Source: Acidobacteriota bacterium (lineage in GTDB: Bacteria; Acidobacteriota; Blastocatellia; RBC074). Taken from it: a DNA stretch of 64,000 nt. The notes below the pieces were generated by a model, which made no database searches, had not been told where the DNA came from, and saw only the letters and a program-made list of their open reading frames with translations. Where the stretch lies: assembly GCA_018269055.1 (NCBI GenBank), contig JAFDVI010000026.1, positions 46,305 to 110,304 on the forward strand, read 5' to 3'. Below are positions 1-7,817 of the stretch, piece after piece (positions within the stretch are counted from its first letter, which is position 1; every line of letters starts with the position of its first letter). The position numbers and the translations under genes are program-made.

Positions 1-1689
1 TTTCGCGGCGAAGCGCTGGCTTCGATTGCGTCGGTGTCAAAAGTGCGACTGCGGACGCAAACCGCCAGCGACATTGTCGGCACCGAAATTGAAATCAGTG
101 GCGGGCGAATGCTCAACGTGCGCGACATTGCCTTTACGCCCGGTGCCGAATTTGAAATCCGCGATTTGTTTTTCAACGTTCCCGCGCGCCGTAAATTCCT
201 GAAATCCGAAGCGACCGAAAGTTTTCATATCGCCAATCTGGTGACGCATTATGCGCTGGCCAATCCGCATCTCGCTTTCCGCCTGACCAACAACAACCGC
301 GAAAGCATTCGCACAACGCCCGCCGCCGATTTGCGTGAACGCGCCTACCAGCTTTTCGGTGAAGAATTCATCGCCAGCTTAATCGAAGTCGGCGGCGAAT
401 CCGGCGAAATGCGCGTTCGTGGATTTGTCTCTTCGCCATCCGCAACGCGCACCACCAAAGACAGCCAGTTCTTTTTCATCAATGGCCGCTACGTCCGCGA
501 CAAAGTCATCAGCCGCGCTTTGATCGAAGCCTATCGCGCAATGATCCCTGCGGGCGTGTATCCGTCGGCAATGCTGTTTGTCGAAATGCCTCCATCGGAA
601 GTTGACGTGAACGTTCACCCGGCGAAAACCGAAGTTCGCTTTGTGCGCGGCACGATTGTTCACGATTTGATCCGCGACGCCGTGCGCGCAGCCATCGGTT
701 CGTCCAAAGCCGCCGTGACGCTGTTCGCCAAACGCGAACCGCAACCAGCGCCGACGACGGCAGAAACGTTTCGCTCGCACATTTTTGACGAAAACGCTCC
801 GCAGGTTTCGCGCGAAGAATTACGCGCGGCTTTCAAGCTTCAAGCTCCGCCGCCAATTCCGCACCAACCCACAATGGATTTGAGCGGCGAAGAGACAATC
901 GCTGAGGCCCAGCCAATCGGTATCGCGAGCGGTAGCGAATGGATTGACCAGGAAGTATCAACCGCAGAAGAGCAACACCCCATCACGGAACCACCCGTGT
1001 CAGCCGAACCCGACCCGATTCACCTGCACGGTCACCGGCTGGGCTGTTTGGGAGCAAAAGCCGCCGACACTAACTCGCAGCTCAAACCGGCGCAAAACCT
1101 GACGCTGATTGCGGATGAAGTGAATCCGCTCGGCCAAATGCACAACAGTTTTATCATCGCCACGGATCGAACCGGCTTGCTGTTGATTGACCAGCACGTC
1201 GCGCACGAACGCATTTTGTTTGAACAGCATTGGAATGCGCTGCGGCGGAAGAAAGTCGAAACCCAACGATTGCTGCTTCCCGAAACGCTGGATTTGTCTC
1301 CGGCACAGACGGCCGCCTTCGATCAGTTGTTGCCGGAACTCGAAGAAAACGGTTTTGAGTTGGGCCGGTTGTCAGGCCGCACCGTCGCCATCAAAGCCAT
1401 TCCGGCAATGCTTGGCCCCGGCGTCGCTCGAACATTGTTGTTGGAATTGTTGGACGCGATCGAAGAAAACCGGCGCGGGTTGTCGTTGGATGAAATTCGC
1501 GCGGAAATCGCGGCCAGCCTGGCTTGCCGCGCGGCGATCAAAATCAATATGCCGCTGGCTCCGGAAAAAATGCACTGGCTGATAGATGAGTTGATGAAGA
1601 AGGAAAACCCCGCCACTTGTCCGCACGGACGTCCCATCATTCTGCGCATCACCGCGCGCGAAATCGAGAAAGGATTTCAGCGCACCTGA
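1..1689 (+). CDS. mutL: DNA mismatch repair protein MutL (5' truncated by window edge)
   Basis: MutL couples mismatch recognition by MutS to strand cleavage. The window opens inside the N-terminal GHKL ATPase domain, at the FRGEAL motif, so the true start lies outside; 562 codons are visible. The transducer domain is clear (DVNVHPAKTEVRF, about residues 204-216). After a low-complexity linker comes the C-terminal dimerisation/endonuclease domain with DQHVAHERILFE, matching the DQHAx2Ex4E metal-binding motif, and the ACR and CPHGRP motifs near the end. This is therefore an endonuclease-type MutL, as expected in bacteria without MutH. The linker is Pro/Glu-rich and poorly conserved, as usual in the family. 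It converges on the downstream minus-strand propeller gene, with an inverted repeat between them. Identity is secure. Confidence 0.97.
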   Translation, partial: FRGEALASIASVSKVRLRTQTASDIVGTEIEISGGRMLNVRDIAFTPGAEFEIRDLFFNVPARRKFLKSEATESFHIANLVTHYALANPHLAFRLTNNNRESIRTTPAADLRERAYQLFGEEFIASLIEVGGESGEMRVRGFVSSPSATRTTKDSQFFFINGRYVRDKVISRALIEAYRAMIPAGVYPSAMLFVEMPPSEVDVNVHPAKTEVRFVRGTIVHDLIRDAVRAAIGSSKAAVTLFAKREPQPAPTTAETFRSHIFDENAPQVSREELRAAFKLQAPPPIPHQPTMDLSGEETIAEAQPIGIASGSEWIDQEVSTAEEQHPITEPPVSAEPDPIHLHGHRLGCLGAKAADTNSQLKPAQNLTLIADEVNPLGQMHNSFIIATDRTGLLLIDQHVAHERILFEQHWNALRRKKVETQRLLLPETLDLSPAQTAAFDQLLPELEENGFELGRLSGRTVAIKAIPAMLGPGVARTLLLELLDAIEENRRGLSLDEIRAEIAASLACRAAIKINMPLAPEKMHWLIDELMKKENPATCPHGRPIILRITAREIEKGFQRT

Positions 1690-1700
1690 TCCAAACTTTC

Positions 1701-1778
1701 TCCACGAAGCCACACGAAGTTCCACGAAGAAAACCAACAATCGAAAGACTTCGTGTTTTCTTCGTGTGACTTCGTGGA
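1701..1778. repeat. Inverted repeat between convergent genes
   Basis: Arms at 1701-1719 and 1760-1778 are 19 bases each and complementary except for one position. They are built from short CACGAAG units that also recur between the arms. It lies between the 3' ends of mutL and the minus-strand propeller gene, so it may act as a bidirectional terminator, although no clean T-run follows. It resembles the dispersed intergenic palindromes elsewhere in this window in layout, not in sequence. Confidence 0.7.
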
Positions 1779-1787
1779 TGAAAAATA

Positions 1788-3143
1788 CTATCCAATCGCC
1801 ATCAAACTGCCCGACGTGCGGAAGTACATCACGCCTTGCGAAATTGCGGGGGTTGCCAGGCAGGCTTCGCCCAGATTGTTTTTGGCCAGCACTTCCAGTT
1901 TTGGACCAGCTTTGAGGACGAACACGACGCCGTCTTCTGTTGGGCAATAGATTTTGCCATCCGCTGCAACCAGGGAAGATGAACAAACGGCGTCCGGCCC
2001 CAATCGCTCTTCATAGAATTTTTCGCCGGTTTTGAAATCGTAACAGCGCAGCACACCATTGTAATTGGCCACATACAAGTATCCGTCGTACATCACAGGC
2101 GTAGAAATGTATGCGCCGCCGTTGGGTGCGCTCCAGGCGACGGAATCGTTGCTGGTTGCGCCTTCGGGCAGGGAAATATCGCCAGTTGCCGTCGGGCGAA
2201 CGGCAAACAGCGGAGCTTTGCCGCCGTGTGCGTTGCTCAAAACAACCAAGCCATCGGCGACAAACGGCGTAGGAATCGGAATGTCTCCGCCGCCGCGCAA
2301 TCGCCAGAGTTCTTTGCCGGATTCCAGATCATAGGAAGCGATGAACGGGTAGCCGTTGGTGATGACCTGCGTTCGCGCGCCTTCGGCGTAAATAAACGGT
2401 GAACTCCAACTGTTTTCACTGGCTCCTTTGCGCGAAGTCCGCCACAGCTCCTTGCCGTCTTCCAAACTGAGCGCCGCCAGGAATGGGTCTTTCGGATCGT
2501 CGCACAGCACAACGATGCGGTCTTTGTGCAAAGCCGGAGAACTGCTGTAGCCCCAGGCAACGCTGCGCCAGGTGACGTTGATTTTGCCGAGGTCCTTTTG
2601 CCACAGCAGCTTGCCTTTCATATCCAGACAATACAGACCATCCGCGCCGAAAAATCCCACCAACCGTTTGCCATCCGTCACCAGCGTCGTATTCGCGTGA
2701 GAAGCTTTTTCGTGGCGCACCGTCGAAGGTTTGGCATTGCGGATCATCTGCTCCCATTTCAGCTTGCCGTTTTTCTTTTCGTAGCACTGGATCAACCAAC
2801 GCTGCTCTTCGTCGTCTTTGGCCGGTTTGATGTCGCCGTATAGCCCGATGCGCAACGAAGGTTTGCCGGATTTCGGAACCGCCGTCGCCAGGTAAATCCG
2901 ATCTTTCCAGATGATGGGGCTGGAATGCCCCAGGCCAGGGACTTCCGTGCGCCACAACAGGCCTTCGATTTTGCCTGTCGTCGCGTCCACATTCCAGTTG
3001 CCGCGCGTCGGAAAGCCCTCTGCTACGCCCAGCCCGCCTGGGCCTCGAAACTGCGGCCAATTCTGTTCCGGTTTGAACGTCATTGAGGTCGCCGGCAAGG
3101 CCAACAGCGAAGTCGCCAAAAATGAACGTCGAGATAAAGTCAA
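1788..3143 (-). CDS. Exported PQQ-like beta-propeller protein
   Basis: A 451-residue protein made of PQQ/BamB-type beta-propeller blades, recognisable by repeated LYCLDMKGKLLWQ-like and GKELWR segments. The N-terminus carries a twin-arginine-like leader (SRRSFLA, residues 4-10), followed by NWPQFRGPGG, a hallmark of secreted PQQ-propeller proteins of Acidobacteria and Planctomycetes. The start is TTG at 3143: a strong AGGAGG lies 8 bases upstream and no ATG competes. It sits 22 bases after the stop of the M20 peptidase gene on the same strand, so the two are probably co-transcribed. Whether it binds a quinone cofactor or is only a scaffold cannot be told from sequence. Confidence 0.88.
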   Translation of the reverse strand: MTLSRRSFLATSLLALPATSMTFKPEQNWPQFRGPGGLGVAEGFPTRGNWNVDATTGKIEGLLWRTEVPGLGHSSPIIWKDRIYLATAVPKSGKPSLRIGLYGDIKPAKDDEEQRWLIQCYEKKNGKLKWEQMIRNAKPSTVRHEKASHANTTLVTDGKRLVGFFGADGLYCLDMKGKLLWQKDLGKINVTWRSVAWGYSSSPALHKDRIVVLCDDPKDPFLAALSLEDGKELWRTSRKGASENSWSSPFIYAEGARTQVITNGYPFIASYDLESGKELWRLRGGGDIPIPTPFVADGLVVLSNAHGGKAPLFAVRPTATGDISLPEGATSNDSVAWSAPNGGAYISTPVMYDGYLYVANYNGVLRCYDFKTGEKFYEERLGPDAVCSSSLVAADGKIYCPTEDGVVFVLKAGPKLEVLAKNNLGEACLATPAISQGVMYFRTSGSLMAIG

Positions 3144-3165
3144 AACAAGTCCCTCCTGTTTTTGG

Positions 3166-4572
3166 TTATTTTGCTTTTGCCAGATTCAGCACAATGTCCA
3201 AATGGAAGCGCACGAATTTGTGAATAGCTTCTTCCAAAATGCGTTCCTGGTCGCTGTGCGCGCCGAAGCCCTTCGGGCCGTCTTCGCTGTCGGTCATTGG
3301 GCCGACGCCATAACACTCGACGCCTTTCGCGCGCAATTGTGCCATGTCGGTCGCGCCGGTCAGCATCGTCGGCAGCGTTACCACGTTGTAAATGCGTTTG
3401 TTGGCGTCTTCCAACACGCGGAAAGCTTCGGTGTCCAACCGCGATGGCGGCGACGGGGGTCGTCCGCTGGTGTTGCGTACGATTTCCACCGCCGGATCGT
3501 TGATGATTTTTTTCATTTCGTCGAAAAATTTGGGCAGGTCTTCATCCGGCACGGCGCGAATGTCCAGCGTGGCTTCCGCTTCCGAAGGAATCACGTTGCT
3601 GCGATACCCGCCTTTGATGATGTTCGGTGAAATTGAAGTCCGCAGCGTGGAATACAACCGAGGTTCGTTGATGGCCAGATATTCCTGCGCTTCGTCGGAA
3701 TTGCCGGATTGCAATAGTTTGTTATATCGCGAGGCCTGTTCCGGAGAGCTGAGTTTGGCCAGACGCTCGAAATACGCGCGCGTCGTTTCATTCAACCGCA
3801 TGGGCGTTTGCCAGGCGGCGACTTTGGCAACGGCCTGCGCCAGATGAACAATCGCGTTGCTGCGCAGCGGAACCGAACCGTGCCCGGAAATTCCGCGCGC
3901 GACCAACCGTGCGCCGTTGGGAATTTTTTCCGTCGTTGCCACGGCTGCGTATTGAATTTTGCCGCCGGTGCGAACCACGCCGCCACCTTCGGCAAAACAG
4001 AACTCTGCGTCAATTTCTTCCCAATGCTGGCCGACCATAAAGCCTATGCCGTTGGGGCCGCCGCCTTCTTCGCTGGATTCCGCCTGAAAGATGACATCCC
4101 GATCCAGCGGCACATTCATCCGTTTGAGCAACAGCATCACCATCAAACAGGCGACGACATTGTCTTTGTCGTCGGTCGCGCCGCGCGCGTACACGTATCC
4201 GTCTTCGCGCGTCGCGGAAAACGGCGAATGTTTCCATTTCGCCGGATCCACCGTGACGACATCCGTGTGCCCCATGATCAATACCGGACGTTTTTTGCCG
4301 TTGCCGCGCAACCGCGCGACCAGATTGGCGCGTTTCGGATCGTTGGCAAAAACCTTGGTTTCGATGCCTTCGCCATCCAGAACCGTTTTCAGATAGGCGA
4401 CAACCTGGCTTTCATTGCCCGGCGGGTTGCTGGTGTCCAGCCGCAATATCGCCTGAAAGTGCCGCATGGTTTCTTCTTCGATTTTCGACCAATCGGGTTG
4501 AGGCGATTGCGCCGATGCAATGGAAGCCAACAGAAATACGAGCAAGAGTGGCAAGGCACGGGTAAAAGGCAT
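3166..4572 (-). CDS. Exported M20-family metallopeptidase
   Basis: A 468-residue zinc-dependent exopeptidase/deacylase of the M20 (carboxypeptidase Ss1/ArgE/DapE) family. The open frame extends upstream, but the ATG at 4572 is preferred: it has GGAGAAAG a few bases upstream and begins a clean signal peptide ending in SIASAQ (about residue 22). Metal ligands are visible: GHTDVV (His102, Asp104), the GATDDK Asp at about 134, the Glu pair in SSEEGGG (about 168-169), and GAHSDQ near the C-terminus. The central lid/dimerisation domain is present. It probably trims peptides or acylated amino acids in the periplasm. Substrate cannot be assigned. The PQQ-like propeller gene follows after 22 bases. 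Confidence 0.92.
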   Translation of the reverse strand: MPFTRALPLLLVFLLASIASAQSPQPDWSKIEEETMRHFQAILRLDTSNPPGNESQVVAYLKTVLDGEGIETKVFANDPKRANLVARLRGNGKKRPVLIMGHTDVVTVDPAKWKHSPFSATREDGYVYARGATDDKDNVVACLMVMLLLKRMNVPLDRDVIFQAESSEEGGGPNGIGFMVGQHWEEIDAEFCFAEGGGVVRTGGKIQYAAVATTEKIPNGARLVARGISGHGSVPLRSNAIVHLAQAVAKVAAWQTPMRLNETTRAYFERLAKLSSPEQASRYNKLLQSGNSDEAQEYLAINEPRLYSTLRTSISPNIIKGGYRSNVIPSEAEATLDIRAVPDEDLPKFFDEMKKIINDPAVEIVRNTSGRPPSPPSRLDTEAFRVLEDANKRIYNVVTLPTMLTGATDMAQLRAKGVECYGVGPMTDSEDGPKGFGAHSDQERILEEAIHKFVRFHLDIVLNLAKAK

Positions 4573-4665
4573 AAATCTTTCTCCGAAGCGGTTTCGTTTT
4601 ATTCTGAATTGAAATTGATCGCGCGGATAGTAGCTTGTTCCTGACGCATAGGCGAATTGCGGCAC

Positions 4666-5484
4666 TTACTTTTCCAAGCCAACTGCGGCCAGGCGAAAGG
4701 CGCGCGGCGTCATCCCGGTGGCTTTGCGGAAAACTTTGGTGAAATGGCTTTGGCCGGCGTAGCCGACCGTTGCGCCAACTTCGACGATGGAAAGATCGCT
4801 TTCGGCCAGCAATCGCCGGGCGCGTTCGACACGCAAACCTGCCAAATAAGCGTGCGGCGTCGCGCCGGTCAGTTTTTTGAACAGTCGCGCAAAGTGAAAT
4901 TCGCTCAGGTATGCGACGGCGGCAATTTCGCTCAAGCCAAGCTCCCTGCCGCAGTTGTCGTGCATGAATTCAATGGCACGCCGCAATCGGCGATCCACCA
5001 TTCCCACACGAGACAACTCAATTTCATCCGACCGATGAACGTTGATGTGCGTTCGCAGCAGGTAAACCGCCAGTTGATTCACCAGCGAGGCAATCATTTC
5101 TCGCCAACCCGTTGAACGGGACGCAAGCTCCACGCTGATCGCTTCCAGCGTCTGGCGCAGTTTTTCGTCTGTCACGGGTTCCAGCGAAGCGCGAAACAGC
5201 AGATGCGCTCCGGTTCGGTACAACCGCAATCGCGCGGCGGTTTCAATCAACAGTTCCGGTTTTAGTCGAACCAGCAACAATTCATTTTTCCGATGATTCA
5301 GCTTTAGTTGAGCGGCCTGGTTGGGGTTGACCAGAATGATTGACTCGGGTTTCAAATTCGAGATTTGAGATTTGAGATTCCGAACGAGCAGGAAATCCGG
5401 TTGGGCCGGGAATTCAATATCGCTTCGCGCGATGACGCGATGTTCGACCGAAAATTGCTGCTCGACCAGAAGGCGCGAGTTCAT
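4666..5484 (-). CDS. AraC-family transcriptional regulator
   Basis: A 272-residue regulator. The last 100 residues hold the two helix-turn-helix motifs of the AraC/XylS DNA-binding domain (LGLSEIAAVAYLSEFHFARL and SIVEVGATVGYAGQSHFTKV, then the MTPRAFR end). The N-terminal about 160 residues are a divergent sensor region with no cupin signature that I can recognise. Residues around 30-46 (RNLKSQISNLKPES) are encoded by a repeated TTTGAGA-type tract that looks like an in-frame repeat insertion. It ends 93 bases before the start of the M20 gene on the same strand and may control it. No clear ribosome binding site precedes the ATG. Confidence 0.9.
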   Translation of the reverse strand: MNSRLLVEQQFSVEHRVIARSDIEFPAQPDFLLVRNLKSQISNLKPESIILVNPNQAAQLKLNHRKNELLLVRLKPELLIETAARLRLYRTGAHLLFRASLEPVTDEKLRQTLEAISVELASRSTGWREMIASLVNQLAVYLLRTHINVHRSDEIELSRVGMVDRRLRRAIEFMHDNCGRELGLSEIAAVAYLSEFHFARLFKKLTGATPHAYLAGLRVERARRLLAESDLSIVEVGATVGYAGQSHFTKVFRKATGMTPRAFRLAAVGLEK

Positions 5485-5511
5485 TCGTTGGAATGAGGAA
5501 GGCTGAAGGCG

Positions 5512-5566
5512 GAAGGATGAATGATGAAACGCAGAGAGCCTGAATTCGCTTTATCGTTCATCCTTC
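5512..5566. repeat. Short inverted repeat between GH57 and AraC genes
   Basis: GAAGGATGAA (5512-5521) and TTCATCCTTC (5557-5566) are exactly complementary, and a further TTCATCCTTG copy follows at 5571, inside the 3' end of the GH57 gene. The spacer between the two same-strand genes is made almost entirely of this element. Function unknown; a hairpin in the leader or trailer RNA is possible. Confidence 0.5.
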
Positions 5567-5571
5567 TCAAT

Positions 5572-7176
5572 TCATCCTTGCTCTTGTGGGCTGTAAACGC
5601 GGTAATCAATTTCCTGAAAAATGGTGTCGCGGCTTTCAACTTCGGCCAGCCAGGATTCATTGATTTCACCGGCTTTGACCATTTCGTAAATCTGCGTGAA
5701 GCGGTGAATGTGGTCTTTGAACCGTTTGATGGCGTATTGAACCATCGTTCCGGTGGTGATGATGAACGCCCAGTCCGAAGATTGCGCCAGCAACAATTCG
5801 CGTGCAGCCTGATTCAACGCCCGGCGCAAAAGGCCCTCTGTGGTTGGGAACGCTGTGGCCAATTCCACCATTCGCCGTTCGGCGGCGTGCTGATGCTTGT
5901 ACAGCCAATCCGTCTGTCCGTTGATCCAGACGCGGTTGTACCCTTCCGCCCCCCACGAAGAAGCCGACGGCGTTTGCCGCTGGTTTTCAGGATAAATCGT
6001 CAGGTAATCAATCGGCGAAATCGGCTGGATTTCGTCCTGGTCATAGTGAAGCTTTTTGAACAGATAAAACAAAAACTGCGGGCCTTCGAACCACCAGTGG
6101 CCGAACAGTTCGGCATCATACGGCGCCAAAATCAGCGGCGCGCGCCCCAGCGTGTGATTCAGGTGTCCGGCCTGCGCCTGGCGATTGCGCATAAAATCTC
6201 CGGCGTGCATGGCCGCTTTGCCCGCTGCCCATTCCGGCACATACGGCGCTTTCAGATGCAAATCCACTTTGCCCGTGATGCGGTGATATTTGATGCCGAT
6301 GTTGCGGCGGATGCCGTCGTCGTGCAGGTACGGTTTGATGTAATCGTAATCCTGCGCGTCGTACCCCAGGTCGCGATAAAACTCGCGGTAATCCGGATCG
6401 CCCGGATAACCGATTTCCGAACTCCACACCTGCTCGCTGGTTTCCGTGTCGCGGGCGAAAACGGCGACGTTTTCCGGCGTGATGACCGGCGCGTAAATCC
6501 CCCGGCGCGGGCGCGGCGTGCCGTACAAAATCGCGTGCGCGTCCGCGATGAAAAACTTGATGCCGGCTTCGTCCAGGTACTGGTCATCGCCGGGGTTGAA
6601 GGCGCATTCCGCCAGCCAGATGCCGCGCGGTGGGCGCCCAAAATGTTTGAGGTAATTTTCGCGGGCGATTTGAATTTGCGCGCGCTTGACGGTTTCATTC
6701 GACATCAACGGCAAATAGCCGTGCGTTGCGCAGCAGGTGATGATTTCCAGATACCCTGCGTCCTGCAATTCCTTGAACCCACGCACGATGTTCCGCTGGT
6801 ACTGGTTTTCAAACACATCCAGGCATTCGGTGAAATGGCTGCGATACATCACGGCGGCGGCGTGAAATTGCGGCGCGTCCTTTTCCGTCCGCTTGACTTC
6901 CTTTTCCGCCAATTCGCAGAGTTTGTTCAGATGGTTGACGTAGCGTTGTTGTAATAACGGATCGCTGAGCATTTCGCATAATGGCGGCGTCATGCTCATC
7001 GTCAGGCGGAACTTCACGCCTTCATCGCGAAGATGATTGAACGCGACCAGCAGCGGAATGTAGGTTTCGCTGATGGCTTCGTACAGCCAGTCTTCTTCCA
7101 GAAAGTCCGGGTATTCGGGGTGACGCACGAAGGGTAAGTGCGCGTGCAAAACCAAGCTCAGGTATCCGTTGGGCAT
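5572..7176 (-). CDS. GH57 1,4-alpha-glucan branching enzyme
   Basis: A 534-residue cytoplasmic glycoside hydrolase family 57 protein with the C-terminal DUF1957 region, the architecture of the Thermus/Thermococcus GH57 branching enzymes. It makes alpha-1,6 branches in glycogen. The N-terminal HAHLPFVRHPEYP motif (residues 11-23) is typical. The nucleophile is Glu190 in WLAECAFNPG and the acid/base is Asp354 in APYDAELFGHWWFEGP, spaced as in the Thermus enzyme. No signal peptide is present. No glycogen genes are adjacent, so it stands alone here. The ATG at 7176 has no strong Shine-Dalgarno sequence but no better start exists. Confidence 0.93.
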   Translation of the reverse strand: MPNGYLSLVLHAHLPFVRHPEYPDFLEEDWLYEAISETYIPLLVAFNHLRDEGVKFRLTMSMTPPLCEMLSDPLLQQRYVNHLNKLCELAEKEVKRTEKDAPQFHAAAVMYRSHFTECLDVFENQYQRNIVRGFKELQDAGYLEIITCCATHGYLPLMSNETVKRAQIQIARENYLKHFGRPPRGIWLAECAFNPGDDQYLDEAGIKFFIADAHAILYGTPRPRRGIYAPVITPENVAVFARDTETSEQVWSSEIGYPGDPDYREFYRDLGYDAQDYDYIKPYLHDDGIRRNIGIKYHRITGKVDLHLKAPYVPEWAAGKAAMHAGDFMRNRQAQAGHLNHTLGRAPLILAPYDAELFGHWWFEGPQFLFYLFKKLHYDQDEIQPISPIDYLTIYPENQRQTPSASSWGAEGYNRVWINGQTDWLYKHQHAAERRMVELATAFPTTEGLLRRALNQAARELLLAQSSDWAFIITTGTMVQYAIKRFKDHIHRFTQIYEMVKAGEINESWLAEVESRDTIFQEIDYRVYSPQEQG

Positions 7177-7185
7177 AATTTGCGA

Positions 7186-7292
7186 TTTGGAGTGCGGTGA
7201 CTCGACACCGCTTTTGTTTTCTGTGGAGCGCCTGTTCTGAGAATTGTGCTTGCGGCGAATGCTTAAGCTGCGTCAAGCCGCAGCACTCCAAA
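7186..7292. repeat. Intergenic imperfect palindrome
   Basis: TTTGGAGTGC (7186-7195) and GCACTCCAAA (7283-7292) pair exactly, and the flanking inner bases pair with interruptions. The element fills the gap between the GH57 gene and the reductase subunit gene, both on the minus strand. It looks like one of several dispersed intergenic palindrome families of this genome rather than an operator. Confidence 0.55.
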
Positions 7293-7299
7293 GTTTGAA

Positions 7300-7725
7300 C
7301 TACGATGGTCTATTCTTGCGTTCTTCTTCTCGTTCTGCTGCCTTGGCGCGAAGCGGACGACCTTTGTCCGGCGTTGGGTCTTTGACCAAACCGTAAGCCG
7401 CGCGGCCTTCGTGCTCTTCCGGCAAGTATTCAGTGATTGGCATCCCTTCGGGCGTAACGAACAACAGGCAATGACAATACTTGTAAATCTGCATGTCGTC
7501 GCATGCGCAAATCCAGGTGCGATGGGTGACTTCTTCCTGTTTGTTCGGATAAAAGCGGCACGGGCAAAGCGGTTTGCCCAGCGTGTCTTTGTGGTAAGCC
7601 AAGCCCATCACGACGCCTTCGGTGACTTCTTTATCCGGATGCGTAACCGTGCCGGATTTTTCGCAATACTTTTCAACGAAGTTGTTGATCCGTTGCAGGC
7701 TTTCTTCGCTGACCGTCTTACTCAT
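7300..7725 (-). CDS. ftrB: Ferredoxin-thioredoxin reductase catalytic subunit
   Basis: A 141-residue protein with the full cysteine set of the catalytic (beta) subunit of ferredoxin:thioredoxin reductase: CPC at 54-56, CAC at 73-75 and CHC at 84-86. These match in spacing the CPC/CPC/CHC array that holds the 4Fe-4S cluster and the redox-active disulfide. The second motif has Ala instead of Pro. The enzyme passes electrons from ferredoxin to thioredoxin. The variable alpha subunit found in cyanobacteria is not adjacent, which is usual for non-photosynthetic versions. AAAGG sits upstream of the ATG. The C-terminal 30 residues are charged (EREEERKNRPS) and probably disordered. Confidence 0.93.
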   Translation of the reverse strand: MSKTVSEESLQRINNFVEKYCEKSGTVTHPDKEVTEGVVMGLAYHKDTLGKPLCPCRFYPNKQEEVTHRTWICACDDMQIYKYCHCLLFVTPEGMPITEYLPEEHEGRAAYGLVKDPTPDKGRPLRAKAAEREEERKNRPS

Positions 7726-7817
7726 GGTTGATGACCTTTCTTGAGCGGAAATAAAACGCGCGCGCAGGTAAGTCTTACCGACGCGCGCGATACTGTACCA
7801 AGCGAATGGGATTTGGG

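Noticed and set aside
2911..3630. 239-codon plus-strand frame across the propeller and M20 genes
   Set aside because: Spans the junction of two well-supported minus-strand genes and has no domain or ribosome binding site.
5521..6954. 477-codon open frame on the plus strand opposite the GH57 gene
   Set aside because: It lies fully antisense to a gene with clear catalytic motifs; it is Arg/Val/Phe-rich without any domain, as expected from reading GC-biased codons backwards.
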